Notes: a model not told the origin generated them from the sequence alone. A stretch of DNA of 64,000 nt from Dictyobacter vulcani (GCF_008974265.1 NZ_BKZW01000001.1:3286001-3350000); one strand, 5' to 3'. Shown: positions 1 to 8,672, numbered from the stretch's first letter. Translations and numbers: made by a program.

Positions 1-282
1 CTCCTCAAATACATGTATGATCGCTACCTGGGTTGGTTCGCGGTAATCTGCTTTATCGGACTGCCGTTGATCGGAGCGCGGGTGCTGCTGGATGGTTATT
101 TCTTTTCCTGGCGTATCTGGCGCTATCTCTGGCTGCTCTCCTTGCTTGTCTGGGCTGTGACCTGGATTGTCTATCTGGTGCGCAAATATCCAGCTGAGCG
201 TGCCAACTATGAGGCATATCAACGCAGACAGCAATATATTCCTAAAGGCAACAAACGCAAAGTGCGTCCGGCATCGCGCTAG
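1..282 (+). CDS. small two-TM membrane protein, 5' end probably outside the window
   Basis: The frame is open from base 1, so the start may lie upstream; the first ATG inside the window is at 13 and has no visible Shine-Dalgarno sequence (SD). The visible 89 residues contain two hydrophobic segments (about residues 8-28 and 36-57) followed by a basic, Tyr/Arg/Lys-rich tail ending in KRKVRPASR, so the tail is probably cytoplasmic. No family recognised. It precedes mobA by 27 bp and could share its transcript. Confidence 0.55.
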   Translation, partial: LLKYMYDRYLGWFAVICFIGLPLIGARVLLDGYFFSWRIWRYLWLLSLLVWAVTWIVYLVRKYPAERANYEAYQRRQQYIPKGNKRKVRPASR

Positions 283-309
283 TTCTGGTACCTCTCTTTG
301 ACGGGTAGG

Positions 310-927
310 ATGTCTTACACGCTATTGAATGAAACTACAGGAATTATTCTTGCCGGGGGGCAGAGTTCCCGCATGGGACGTGATAAAGCGCTTCTGCCCC
401 TGCCTGGCGAGCAACGTCTGACCTTTGTCTCGCATCTGGCAACCTTACTCTCCTCTACGTGCCAGGATGTGCTGCTGGTCGCACGCGATCAGGATCAGGC
501 GAATCTCTATCTCCCCTATCTCCCTTCCTCTGTACATCTGATTACCGATGCTACTCCCCACATAGGTCCCCTGATGGGACTCTACAGCGGCTTGCGCGCT
601 ATGACTACTGCCTATGCGGTCGTGACGGCGGTAGATATGCCGTTTGTCCAGCCTGCCCTGTTGGAGTTGCTGGTAGCGCAGGCGCGGGCTGACACGATTA
701 TTATGCCGATGGTGGGCGGAGTTCCGCAGGTGCTATTGGCGCTCTATCCCCGGAGCGTCTTGCCGCTGATTGAGCAGCGCCTACAGGAGGGACGGCGCGA
801 CCCACGCTCGCTGCTGCAACTGGCGCAAGTCCTGCCCCTTGAAGAAGCGCAACTGCGAACCGTAGATCCACAATTGCGCTCGTTCGTGAACGTGAATACG
901 CCCGAAGAATTATCATTCTATACTTGA
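310..927 (+). CDS. mobA: molybdenum cofactor guanylyltransferase
   Basis: Transfers GMP from GTP to molybdopterin to make Mo-bis-MGD cofactor in the cytosol. The N-terminal nucleotide-binding signature IILAGGQSSRMGRDKALL is intact, followed by the family's DMPFV segment (metal/nucleotide-binding Asp) and the late NVNTPEEL motif. About 205 residues, the usual length. An in-frame TTG at 298 is possible, but ATG 310 places the conserved strand at the normal distance. A molbindin-type protein is encoded far downstream (40740-40949), consistent with molybdoenzyme use. The G6 run in the signature (355-360) reads in frame, which matters for judging homopolymer errors elsewhere. Confidence 0.88.
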   Translation: MSYTLLNETTGIILAGGQSSRMGRDKALLPLPGEQRLTFVSHLATLLSSTCQDVLLVARDQDQANLYLPYLPSSVHLITDATPHIGPLMGLYSGLRAMTTAYAVVTAVDMPFVQPALLELLVAQARADTIIMPMVGGVPQVLLALYPRSVLPLIEQRLQEGRRDPRSLLQLAQVLPLEEAQLRTVDPQLRSFVNVNTPEELSFYT

Positions 928-936
928 TAATTAAGG

Positions 937-2073
937 CTATACCTGTTGTTGGATGCGTCGCCAGCGGCGTTGGGCCATGGCTTTGAGGTCGTCTTCGAAG
1001 CCTCGTAGGGTGAGCCATTCGCGGCAGGCTCCGGTGACGACGATGTCGGCTTCACGGAGTTGTGCGAGGTTGGCGGCTCCGCTGAGCTGCATGGCGACTT
1101 TGAGCTGTGCGACTGTGCTCTCGATGACTTCACAGACCTTTTCATAGCTTTGACTGGCGGCCTTTAGGAGCGGGAAGCCGATGCCAACCAGGGTCGCACC
1201 TAGCGAGAGGGCCCGCGCGGCATCGAGTCCGGTGCGGATGCCACCGGTGGAGATCAGTGGTAGGCGGGCGGTGGTGGCCTCAACCAGCGAGATCGGTGTC
1301 GGGATACCCCAGTCCCGGTAGAGTAGTCCGATGTTCATGGTGCGCTCATCACCACGCGACTCGGAGCGCGCGGCCTCCATGGCTGACATACTACTGCCAC
1401 CGGCACCACCAACATCGATGGCTGAGACGCCACAGGAACGTAAAAGCAGCGCCTGTTCGCGACTGACTCCGGCACCGGTCTCCTTGGCGATCACGGGCCG
1501 TTCTACCTGCTGTACCAGCTGTTTGAGTGCTGCGGCTTCGCCAAAGGCATTACGATCACCCTCTGGTTGCGCGGCCTCCTGTAAGCTGTTCATATGGACC
1601 GCCAGGGCGTTGGCACCGATCATCTGAATGGCGCGCTGGACCTGTTCGAGGGTGAATGGAGTATGCCCGGCCTGCTGGATCAACTGTGGCGCACCAATGT
1701 TGGCGATCAGAAACGCGTTGGGGGCCGACTCGCGGGTCACCGTATAGCTGGCGGCCAGGGCGGGATTAAGAATGGCGGCGCGCTGACTTCCTACACCCAG
1801 GGCCAATCCATAGTGCTCGGCGGCTCGGGCCAGATTGCGATTAATATTCAGTACATCAGGATGGCCGCCCGTGAGTGAGGACATAAAAATGGGATAGCGC
1901 AGGGTGTGTCCCAGGAAGGTGGTGCTGAGATCAATCGTATCTAGATCTACCTCTGGGAGAGCCTGGTGTACAAACTGGATATCGCTCCAGTTGGCGCGCT
2001 GAGGAGCTGAAACGTCACGCTCCAGCGCGATATTTACATGTTCGATTTTACGTTGTGTGACTTCGTCCGCCAT
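937..2073 (-). CDS. fni: type 2 isopentenyl-diphosphate delta-isomerase (FMN-dependent)
   Basis: Interconverts IPP and DMAPP for isoprenoid synthesis, using FMN and NADPH in the cytosol. The protein (378 aa) has the type 2 IDI landmarks: early RKIEH, MSSLTGG (substrate/flavin region), VHMNSLQEA, the conserved KETGAGVS segment, DVGGAGGSS and STGGIRTG phosphate-binding loops of the TIM-barrel. The frame stays open upstream to 2253, but the start at 2073 (MADEVTQRKIEH) matches the family N-terminus and has GAAAGGA 14 bp upstream. It ends 9 bp from the mobA stop and converges with it. Confidence 0.92.
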   Translation of the reverse strand: MADEVTQRKIEHVNIALERDVSAPQRANWSDIQFVHQALPEVDLDTIDLSTTFLGHTLRYPIFMSSLTGGHPDVLNINRNLARAAEHYGLALGVGSQRAAILNPALAASYTVTRESAPNAFLIANIGAPQLIQQAGHTPFTLEQVQRAIQMIGANALAVHMNSLQEAAQPEGDRNAFGEAAALKQLVQQVERPVIAKETGAGVSREQALLLRSCGVSAIDVGGAGGSSMSAMEAARSESRGDERTMNIGLLYRDWGIPTPISLVEATTARLPLISTGGIRTGLDAARALSLGATLVGIGFPLLKAASQSYEKVCEVIESTVAQLKVAMQLSGAANLAQLREADIVVTGACREWLTLRGFEDDLKAMAQRRWRRIQQQV

Positions 2074-2193
2074 ATTATGCTTAACGGTCCTTTCTTCTTC
2101 TGCTCTCTGTACAATGACGACCGTGAACTCAACTTGAGGTATATCCACAGAGTATGACGAACGAATTCCTATCTCTGATCGAGATGTCGGTGA

Positions 2194-2294
2194 GTAACGG
2201 TAGGTCTTGAGCCTGCGGCCTCTCGGCGTACGCGTTGGCACTTTGAGGCACATGGCTTACGTCCACGGGTCGCAGGCTCAAGACCTGCCGTTAC
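2194..2294. repeat. palindromic repeat pair, family A (27-bp arms)
   Basis: Arms at 2194-2220 and 2268-2294 are inverted copies matching at 25 of 27 positions, with a 47-bp centre. The core is a GGTCTTGAGCCTGCG-type sequence. The right arm contains the purB stop codon. A related pair lies at 33801-33920, so this is a dispersed REP/BIME-like family. Confidence 0.85.
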
Positions 2295-3604
2295 GCCAGG
2301 CCGATACGTTTGAACGAAGTATCGATATATTTGGTGTAGTAGTCGGTATTGGTCAGTTCGGCGAGCTCCTCCGGATTGAGATAACCGGCGACCTCGCTAT
2401 CCTGACTGAGGGCCTCGACCAGTGCGGCTCCGGTGATGGCGCCCTGGCTGGTCATGGTCCAGACTTTTTTGGCGTTACGCTGCACCATCTTATAGGCTTC
2501 CTGACGACCCACACCTTTATCGATCAGGGCCAACAAGATCCGCTGCGAGAAGACCAGGCCACCGGTCATGTTCAGGTTGGCTAACATGCGCTCGGCATCC
2601 ACCTGGAGATCGCTGATAACGTTGGTGAAGATGTGGAGCATATAATCCAGTAGGGTACAGGCATCTGGAATAATGATGCGCTCGGTGGAGGAATGGCTGA
2701 TGTCGCGCTCATGCCAGAGGGCTACATTCTCCATGGCCGTCACGGCATAACCGCGGAGCAGGCGCGCCAGGCCACAGATGCGCTCACACAGCTCTGGATT
2801 GCGCTTGTGCGGCATGGCCGATGAACCCTGCTGTCCGGAGCCAAAGGGCTCGAAAGCCTCGCTCAGCTCGGTACGCTGTAAGTGGCGAATCTCCTGAGCC
2901 ATCTTTTCCAGCGAGCTACCGATCAGTGCCAGCGCGGTCATGAAGTGGGCGTGGCGATCACGCTGTACCACCTGGTTCGAGATTGGCGCTACACCGAGTC
3001 CCATCTGTGCGCAGACATATTCCTCGATCTGAGGTGGGACCGACGCATGGGTTCCCACCGGACCCGAGATCTTACCCACGGTAACTTGCTCGATGGCGGC
3101 GGCCAGACGCGTCTGGTGGCGGCGCAACTCATCAACCCAGAGAGCCAGCTTCAGGCCAAACGTCATCGGCTCGGCATGGATCCCATGGGAGCGGCCAGTA
3201 ATCAACGTATATTTATGCTCAACAGCGGCCTTCGCCACCGCATCCGTCAACTTTGCCAGGCCAGTCGTCAGGATCGCGCCCGCCTCCTTCAACTGGGCAG
3301 CCAGGCCGGTGTCCAGTACATCCGAAGAAGTCATACCCAGATGGATAAAGCGGCCCTCGGGTCCCAGTTGCTCCTGGATCGAGCGCAGGAACGAGATCAC
3401 ATCGTGATGTGTCTCCTGTTCGATCTCTTGCATACGCTGGGCATTATACTCAGCCTTACGGATCTTCTCAATCGCATCCTGAGGGATAACACCCTCGCGT
3501 GCCCAACCTTCGCAAGCCAGTAGCTCTACCTGCAGCCACTTATCTGTTTTGTGTTTGGAGGACCAGATCGCAGCCATCTCTGGTCTTGAATAGCGTTCAA
3601 TCAT
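2291..3604 (-). CDS. purB: adenylosuccinate lyase
   Basis: Cleaves SAICAR to AICAR and adenylosuccinate to AMP in purine synthesis. 437 aa from MIERYSRPEM. Superfamily regions are in order: ETHHDVISFL, TSSDVLDTG, the TGRSHGIHAEP segment carrying the catalytic His, and the signature loop SSAMPHKRNPE containing the mobile catalytic Ser. The open frame runs 24 codons further upstream, but AAGGGAAA (3615-3622) is placed for the start at 3604. The stop codon falls inside repeat family A. Confidence 0.95.
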   Translation of the reverse strand: MIERYSRPEMAAIWSSKHKTDKWLQVELLACEGWAREGVIPQDAIEKIRKAEYNAQRMQEIEQETHHDVISFLRSIQEQLGPEGRFIHLGMTSSDVLDTGLAAQLKEAGAILTTGLAKLTDAVAKAAVEHKYTLITGRSHGIHAEPMTFGLKLALWVDELRRHQTRLAAAIEQVTVGKISGPVGTHASVPPQIEEYVCAQMGLGVAPISNQVVQRDRHAHFMTALALIGSSLEKMAQEIRHLQRTELSEAFEPFGSGQQGSSAMPHKRNPELCERICGLARLLRGYAVTAMENVALWHERDISHSSTERIIIPDACTLLDYMLHIFTNVISDLQVDAERMLANLNMTGGLVFSQRILLALIDKGVGRQEAYKMVQRNAKKVWTMTSQGAITGAALVEALSQDSEVAGYLNPEELAELTNTDYYTKYIDTSFKRIGLA

Positions 3605-3960
3605 AAAATAAATATTTCCCTTGTGCATTAACATCGAAGAGGCCTGATCTCCGCACACGACATGGCATAAGCTCACGCATAGGAGCTCGCATTTTTTTGC
3701 TCGGTGGGATAATCAGTAATTGTAGTTTATCACAGAATACACCGACCTACACCGTTTGGATCGGCGCTGTTATTACTGATCATGCTCACAATAGGGCGCG
3801 ATTAACCTATCCTGAGCTCCCCTACGTCTATCAGGCTCCAGCTGCCACTCTCCCTGGCAACGTGCGCTCTGACGTTACGCTTTTTAGCATTATAGCATAT
3901 GTTTCAAATAATAACAATACCAGAGTATAAAACAATGAAAAATGAACAAAACATCCACCA
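3605..3960. other. intergenic region upstream of purB
   Basis: 356 bp between the purB start and the first repeat D unit. It should carry the purB promoter, but no convincing -35/-10 pair was found. No coding sequence is supported. It marks the left flank of the accessory island; composition becomes A/T-rich from about 3890 onward. Confidence 0.4.
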
Positions 3961-4234
3961 CAACTTAAGAATAAGAACTTAAGATGCGTAAGACACTTGA
4001 TATTTCGCATATGGTTGACACAACTTAAGAATAAGAACTTAAGACGCGTAAGACACTTGATATTTCGCATATGGTTGACACAACTTAAGAATAAGAACTT
4101 AAGACGCGTAAGACACTTGATATTTCGCATATGGTTGACACAACTTAAGAATAAGAACTTAAGACGCGTAAGACACTTGATATTTCGCATATGGTTGACA
4201 CAACTTAAGAATAAGAACTTAAGACGCGTAAGAT
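3961..4234 (+). repeat. tandem array of repeat D, four full 60-bp units plus a partial fifth
   Basis: Period is exactly 60 bp (units at 3961, 4021, 4081, 4141; partial at 4201). Units 2-4 are identical and unit 1 differs at one base (T for C at 3985). Each unit has the core CAACTTAAGAATAAG then AACTTAAGACGCGTAAGAC, a CATATG, and TTGACA just before the next core. Because 60 is divisible by 3, spurious repetitive ORFs appear on both strands. Single copies of the core recur at 13125, 16696, 22452 and 24328, and inverted copies at 4552-4732. Confidence 0.95.
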
Positions 4235-4500
4235 AATTAATTTTTTATATTATTTTTTATTAGCAATGGTTTTACTTTGTAGAATAGATACTTAGTAAGT
4301 AAAAATTATAAGTTATTTTAAATTTAAATATATATTATATTTAATAATTATATATAATATATATATTATATATAATTATTAAATTTTATTATTATTATTA
4401 TTATTAAGTTATTATATATTACTTTAACATAATTGAAAGTTTTTACATGCAGGGAATTAAGGTTACAGTAAAGAAACATTACAGTGATTACTGAAACATA
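4235..4500. other. very AT-rich segment with a 46-nt perfect palindrome and an ATT microsatellite
   Basis: Nearly pure A/T. A perfect palindrome spans 4339-4384 (arms of TTAATAATTATATATAATAT type around a central AT), followed by a run of ATT triplets (about 4386-4405). It lies between the direct repeat D array on its left and inverted copies on its right, an arrangement expected of a DNA-unwinding element of an origin or a structured recombination site. No ORF. Confidence 0.7.
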
Positions 4501-4735
4501 CACTTTCTGCAATGTATATTTTCTGCAATGTATTTTATACGTTACTTATACTTCTTAAGTTCTTAATCTTAAGTTGTAATAATTTCTGCAAGTAATAATT
4601 TCTGCAAACAATATTTTCTGCCTGGAAATCATAGATGTCTTATGCGTCTTAAGTTCTTATTCTTAAGTTGCCATACTTTCTGCCAGGTATTTGCATATGT
4701 CTTATGCGTCTTAAGTTCTTATTCTTAAGTTGATG
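4501..4735 (-). repeat. three inverted copies of repeat D interleaved with six TTTCTGC motifs
   Basis: Inverted repeat D copies lie at 4552-4576 (degenerate), 4637-4670 and 4699-4732; the last two are 62 bp apart and share GTCTTATGCGTCTTAAG. TTTCTGC occurs six times (about 4504, 4521, 4583, 4600, 4615, 4677), the first two as TTTCTGCAATGTAT. The iterated short motifs beside an AT-rich palindrome resemble iterons of a plasmid or phage origin; this is inference. Confidence 0.7.
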
Positions 4736-5078
4736 CAGTAAATATTATATAAACATGCTGCTAGAACCAATTTTTTGTAAAATCTAAAAATTCGTTGAAA
4801 ATCTACTTGACAACAGATGTTTTATATAATATTATACGCATCGAGGTATTTTGCCTGTAATACTGGTGATGGTTTTGTCGTTTCAATCCATTTGCTACAA
4901 GTCCTTCCACAGTTTCCTCGGGCAAGCAGAACAGGCAGCTTGCTTTTTGCTTCAAGGAGATTGATACGTTTGTTTCCTGGATGGGCCTCTGACCCGGGAT
5001 GTATCAATCTCATCCCCTGATTGTTCGCGGTGAGCCGTCTGGTGGAGGATGTTATTCGAGGGAAAGGAAAACCAGTCT
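4736..5078. other. intergenic region, no supported gene
   Basis: About 340 bp between the repeat platform and the first island gene. Overlapping ORFs on both strands here lack ribosome-binding sites and resemble nothing known. One frame (about 4873-4992) has protein-like composition but no start codon, so it may be a gene remnant. Confidence 0.35.
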
Positions 5079-5285
5079 ATGTCTGAATGCACTTACTGTG
5101 ATCACGCAAGTCCGCCCGTCTATGCGGTTGATCAAAAGGATGAAAAGGGCCAGGCTACCGGTCAAAAGATTAGTGTCTGCCATACGTGCCATAGCCATGG
5201 TCATGGCCTTGGGGGTCCGGCTCAATATGTCCAGCCGACACCGGCGACCCGGTCGCGGACGAAAAAACCGGTGAGTGAAAAGTAG
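5079..5285 (+). CDS. small Cys/His-rich (zinc-binding) protein
   Basis: 68 aa starting MSECTYC, with AAAGGAAA about 9 bp upstream of ATG 5079. Two metal-ligand clusters are visible: CTYCDH near the N-terminus and CHTCHSHGHG in the middle, followed by a Pro/Thr/Arg-rich basic tail. The pattern suggests a one-site zinc ribbon or structural zinc protein; the function is not recognised. It is the first gene of a + strand set leading into the portal-like protein. Confidence 0.55.
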   Translation: MSECTYCDHASPPVYAVDQKDEKGQATGQKISVCHTCHSHGHGLGGPAQYVQPTPATRSRTKKPVSEK

Positions 5286-5327
5286 TTTTGTAGTGTTGTT
5301 GTGATGAGTACAAAGGACAACCCGCAT

Positions 5328-6692
5328 ATGCGCCACCGTCAGCATTCTCGCCATCGTCGCTCGCGAATTACTGAGCAGATCAATCCGGCCTTCCTCTCCT
5401 CGGATGATCCGTTTGGTAACCGTGCAGGTACTGAGGAAGATTACTATTGGCGCGCATTGTCGGGTGATGTAACGCGGAAAGATCTCCTCCCCGCGACGTA
5501 TCTGGAGCTGCATGAGCAGTGCTATGAAGCCTGGAGCGTCAATCCACTGGCCTCGGCAATCCTGGAGATTACAACCAGCTTTGTCCTTGGGAAAGGCGTT
5601 CTGGTGGAGGCGAGCGAGCCTGCGGTGCAACGCATCCTGATGAATTTCTGGCATGATGCCGCTAATCAGATGGATGAGCGCATCTATACGCTCTGTCATG
5701 AGCTGGCCCTCTATGGTGAGATTTTTCTACGGTTCTTTGTGAATAAGTTTGATGGGTCAGTCCGAGTGCGCCTGATTGATCCTTCGTTGATCGATGTGAT
5801 TGAGACGGATCCAGAGGATATTGAGACACCACGACGTTTCCACCGTCGCGCCATCAATCTCGCTGGCTCTGGTATAGCGGTATCACCTTCTCAGTCAGCA
5901 CTCCCGGTAGCAGACAATACAGATGGGGTATGGTTTGTGGCCGGGGAAGAGGTGATGCAGTTTGCAATCAATAAGGTCTCGAATGCCAAACGGGGGCGCT
6001 CGGATCTGGCGACATTACTACCCTGGCTACGCCGCTACAAGGACTGGTTGACTGATCGGGTTCGCATCAACAAGTATAAGGGGGCTTTCCTCTGGGATGT
6101 GGAGTTGACGGGCGCCGATCGGAAAACGCTGGATCGTAAGCGGATGGAGTACCAGTATCCGCCTGAGTCTGGAAGTGTGGTCTTCCATGCTGAGACGGAG
6201 AAATGGACGGCGGTACAGCCGTCGATCCAGGCCAATGATGTCAAGGAAGATGGGCGGGCCATCAAGTTGATGATTGCGGTCGGGGCGGGCTTGCCTGAAC
6301 ATTATCTCTCGGATAGTTCACAGGGCAATCGGGCCACGGCGGCTGAGATGGGGTTACCTACGTTACTCAGGTTTCAACGCCGTCAGAAGATCCTTAAACT
6401 GATTTTCCGCACTATCCTGGATCGTGTGCTATTGGAGGCACAAAACGCAGGGAAGCTGGCCAGGGAAATAGACACGACCTATGATATTGTCTTTCCCGAA
6501 ATTGATGTCACCGATCATCTAACTATCGCGGGCGCGCTCCAATCGCTGGCCAAAGGGCTATCTATTGCTAGCTCGCATGGCTGGGTCAGCGATGCTACCG
6601 CGATGCGCATACTCTTTCAAATGGTTGGCGAGGACGTGGATGTCCATGAGGAACTGGCAAGGATTGCCAACCAACCACTTACGACAGACTGA
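5328..6692 (+). CDS. phage portal-like protein
   Basis: 454 aa with the architecture of double-stranded DNA phage portal proteins: an N-terminal acidic/aromatic segment, SAILEITTSFVLGKGV, the RVRLIDPSLIDVIETDPED region, an F-rich core, and the late GLPEHYLSDSSQGNRATAAEM segment. Portals form the dodecameric gate through which DNA enters the capsid. The start at 5328 (MRHRQHS) has AAAGGA 10 bp upstream; an earlier ATG at 5304 has none. No terminase, protease, capsid or tail gene is near, so it may serve a satellite-like element or be a prophage remnant. Confidence 0.65.
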   Translation: MRHRQHSRHRRSRITEQINPAFLSSDDPFGNRAGTEEDYYWRALSGDVTRKDLLPATYLELHEQCYEAWSVNPLASAILEITTSFVLGKGVLVEASEPAVQRILMNFWHDAANQMDERIYTLCHELALYGEIFLRFFVNKFDGSVRVRLIDPSLIDVIETDPEDIETPRRFHRRAINLAGSGIAVSPSQSALPVADNTDGVWFVAGEEVMQFAINKVSNAKRGRSDLATLLPWLRRYKDWLTDRVRINKYKGAFLWDVELTGADRKTLDRKRMEYQYPPESGSVVFHAETEKWTAVQPSIQANDVKEDGRAIKLMIAVGAGLPEHYLSDSSQGNRATAAEMGLPTLLRFQRRQKILKLIFRTILDRVLLEAQNAGKLAREIDTTYDIVFPEIDVTDHLTIAGALQSLAKGLSIASSHGWVSDATAMRILFQMVGEDVDVHEELARIANQPLTTD

Positions 6693-6714
6693 CATGTGAA
6701 AGGAGATTGTATCT

Positions 6715-6981
6715 ATGCTTACGGCCCTTCAGTATGGTTTTAGCTGCTATACCTGTAACCGTATCGCTCCCATTGGTAGCTATCTCAATCTACGCACACG
6801 GGTCATTCGGCAATTAACGGCACCCGCGACGTTGCCTCCAGATGGCTACTGGGCACGCATAGATCCATCTCCGACGCAGTCAATCGCCAATATAGCCAGA
6901 ACCATCAACAAAGCCCTTGGAACCGCTTACAGCGCAGAAAACTTTCAACGCCATAAGGATGTCCCCGATGAAAAGCCATAA
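6715..6981 (+). CDS. hypothetical protein, 88 aa
   Basis: Excellent SD (AAAGGAGA at 6700-6707) for ATG 6715, 22 bp after the portal-like gene. The sequence has an N-terminal CYTC pair and a C-terminal helical stretch (IANIARTINKAL). Its end overlaps the next start by 14 bp, so the three small genes here are probably cotranslated. No family recognised. Confidence 0.5.
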   Translation: MLTALQYGFSCYTCNRIAPIGSYLNLRTRVIRQLTAPATLPPDGYWARIDPSPTQSIANIARTINKALGTAYSAENFQRHKDVPDEKP

Positions 6982-7327
6982 TCCCGTAGCGGCGCAGCCC
7001 GCCATCGATATTCCGGTCTGGATAGGCCGCCTTGAGCAGCAGACCGCTGACCTGCTCGCAGGTGCCAATGTTGACGACCTCACCAGTAAAGAACGTATCG
7101 ACTTTAGCCTCAAGACGCTCAGCCATATCCAGCGCCTACTTGTTATCAATCAACAACTGACAACCGCTAACGATACCAGCAACACCGACAACTTCCTGAC
7201 CGATCTGGCCCGCCAGATGCGCGGCGAGGCTGGCCCATCTGAAATCGACACGTACAATCATGGTGATAAGAGGATTTCTCATGTTTACGACGATCAAGAA
7301 TTTTGTGAGTTCGCTGATCCCAGGTAA
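6968..7327 (+). CDS. hypothetical protein, 119 aa
   Basis: Start chosen at 6968 (MKSHNPVAAQP), preceded by AAGGAT seven bases upstream and overlapping the preceding stop. A helical central region (LTSKERIDFSLKTLSHIQRL) followed by a polar, Asp/Thr-rich tail. No TM segment and no recognised domain. Position after a portal-like gene would suit a small virion or packaging accessory protein, but nothing in the sequence proves it. Confidence 0.45.
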   Translation: MKSHNPVAAQPAIDIPVWIGRLEQQTADLLAGANVDDLTSKERIDFSLKTLSHIQRLLVINQQLTTANDTSNTDNFLTDLARQMRGEAGPSEIDTYNHGDKRISHVYDDQEFCEFADPR

Positions 7328-7802
7328 GTATATTCTGAGCTTTGGTCAATCCGATGGCACACGCAATTATTTTACTGTTGAGGAGATCATTGACCTGCAT
7401 CCACACACCGATGATATCTGGCAGCATGAGATCCAGGTCCTCTGGCAGCATGGACGCAAGACGGCGCTCCTCGTGAAAGCGCAACCAGATATCGATCGCG
7501 CGACGATCGTGCTCCATCATAAATCAGCCTTGATTGAGTATCCTATTCTTCGACCCTCCGCTATCATCAAACATGCCGCAGAGGTGGCACGCTACCATGA
7601 ATCGATCTTACAGGATGGCTGTACGGATCGCACCGAGCTTACCAAAAGCGCCATTGAATATGTCCAGGATGAGGAGATCGATGTCCTGCGTCCTAGCCCC
7701 TATCACCTTCTGACCGATGACCGTCGCCTCTATATGCAGCTCTTTGTGGCTACCTACGTGTTCATGTATATCGCCTGCGTCAAAAAGCATAAATCCACAT
7801 GA
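7281..7802 (+). CDS. hypothetical protein, 173 aa
   Basis: ATG 7281 has AGAGGA six to seven bases upstream and overlaps the previous gene by 47 bp in another frame. Mixed alpha/beta composition with a weakly hydrophobic C-terminal stretch (LFVATYVFMYIACV) that could be a membrane anchor or buried helix. Not recognised. Last gene of the portal-linked set; 250 bp of AT-rich sequence follow. Confidence 0.45.
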   Translation: MFTTIKNFVSSLIPGKYILSFGQSDGTRNYFTVEEIIDLHPHTDDIWQHEIQVLWQHGRKTALLVKAQPDIDRATIVLHHKSALIEYPILRPSAIIKHAAEVARYHESILQDGCTDRTELTKSAIEYVQDEEIDVLRPSPYHLLTDDRRLYMQLFVATYVFMYIACVKKHKST

Positions 7803-7966
7803 TATTTCGCTATGTGTCGCTATGTGTTGATAAGCGTTGATATATCTCCATTTTTGATGATCCAAGCTCACATTTTTCTGTTTAAACCTATCAAGCGACT
7901 ATAGCATATATAACTCGATGAATATTACATATTATACAAAGTTATTACAACGTTAAATTTCATGTA

Positions 7967-7995
7967 TTGCAATGTATTTCTTTTTCTATTAAAAT
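7967..7995 (+). promoter_or_regulatory. candidate sigma-70 promoter for the 8056 gene
   Basis: TTGCAA (7967-7972), 17-bp spacer, TAAAAT (7990-7995). Predicted transcription start about 50 bp before ATG 8056. Lies in an AT-rich region, so a chance match is possible. Confidence 0.4.
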
Positions 7996-8055
7996 AGATG
8001 GAGATATACACTGTGATTCGTTATAAGATAGAAGAAATTAGAAAGATAACGATGT

Positions 8056-8367
8056 ATGAATGACTCCAACAATGAGGCCAGACGTCATATCACGCCGGAT
8101 AAGCATCCATTGATCATTATCAAGCGCAATAACAACACGGAATACACATATACGATAAAGCGGCCGGGTGGCGAGATCCTTGAACTGGCTGTTATCCATG
8201 GGACCAATACGAAACCTACCCATCTAACCATTGCGTCCTATTCGCGGGATGGTCAGATGAGTGGGAGGGCACAGCGAGAAATCTCTTTACTCCTTGAGGA
8301 AATGAGCTATCTTCATTTCTTCTTAAATGATCCTGAAGTTATCAAGTTTATGTGGCCAGGTTGTTAA
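8056..8367 (+). CDS. hypothetical protein, 103 aa
   Basis: Starts MNDSNNEARRH; the SD is weak, and ATG 8060 in another frame is not coding. Predicted beta-rich N-terminal half (HPLIIIKRNNNTEYTYTIK) and helical C-terminal half (REISLLLEEMSYLHFFL). A strong terminator-like hairpin follows immediately, supporting a short monocistronic transcript. Not recognised. Confidence 0.45.
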   Translation: MNDSNNEARRHITPDKHPLIIIKRNNNTEYTYTIKRPGGEILELAVIHGTNTKPTHLTIASYSRDGQMSGRAQREISLLLEEMSYLHFFLNDPEVIKFMWPGC

Positions 8368-8377
8368 CTGATGCAAT

Positions 8378-8418
8378 AAAAAAGGAAGCTCTTATGATGC
8401 TTTGAGAGCTTCCTTTTT
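8378..8418. terminator. bidirectional intrinsic terminator
   Basis: Stem AAAAAGGAAGCTCT paired with AGAGCTTCCTTTTT around a 12-nt loop. A-tract on one side and T-tract on the other serve both converging genes (8056-8367 and 8427-8672). Confidence 0.85.
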
Positions 8419-8426
8419 ACGTGTTC

Positions 8427-8672
8427 CTACCATTCATCAACTGGATGGAGTTCGATTAATTTATCCAGGTCTACGCGCTTAATCATGCGTTCACGGGAAC
8501 CTGGAAACGACCACTTCTGGATGCGGGTGACCTGGTGCGTTTTATTATAATTATCGAGCTTGTTACGAAAGCCGGTGATGCTTAATCCGACATACTGAGC
8601 GGCCGCGCCAACGTTATAATATTCGATCCCTTTGATAATGCGGGTCGGTGGGATAACACCCTGTTCTTCCAT
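8427..8672 (-). CDS. excisionase-like helix-turn-helix protein
   Basis: 81 aa. A MerR/Xis-type arrangement is visible: YYNVGAAAQYVGLSITGFRNKL forms the winged-helix DNA-recognition element, followed by a basic wing (RIQKWSFPGSRERMIKRVD) and a short C-terminal helix. GGAAGGG lies about 12 bp upstream of the start. Such proteins act as recombination directionality factors or small repressors of mobile elements. No integrase is in the window, so the partner is unknown. Confidence 0.6.
   Translation of the reverse strand: MEEQGVIPPTRIIKGIEYYNVGAAAQYVGLSITGFRNKLDNYNKTHQVTRIQKWSFPGSRERMIKRVDLDKLIELHPVDEW

Noticed and set aside
701..1018. Minus-strand ORF spanning mobA and the fni 3' end
   Set aside because: Antisense to two recognised genes; basic, Ala/Arg-rich shadow composition.
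3961..4234. CRISPR array
   Set aside because: The whole 60-bp unit is identical between repeats, so there are no variable spacers, and no cas genes are present.
3831..4236. Long ORFs of repeated MRNIKCLTRLKF / MIFRIWLTQLKN units on both strands
   Set aside because: They arise because the 60-bp tandem repeat has a period divisible by three and no stop in these frames; no ribosome-binding site.
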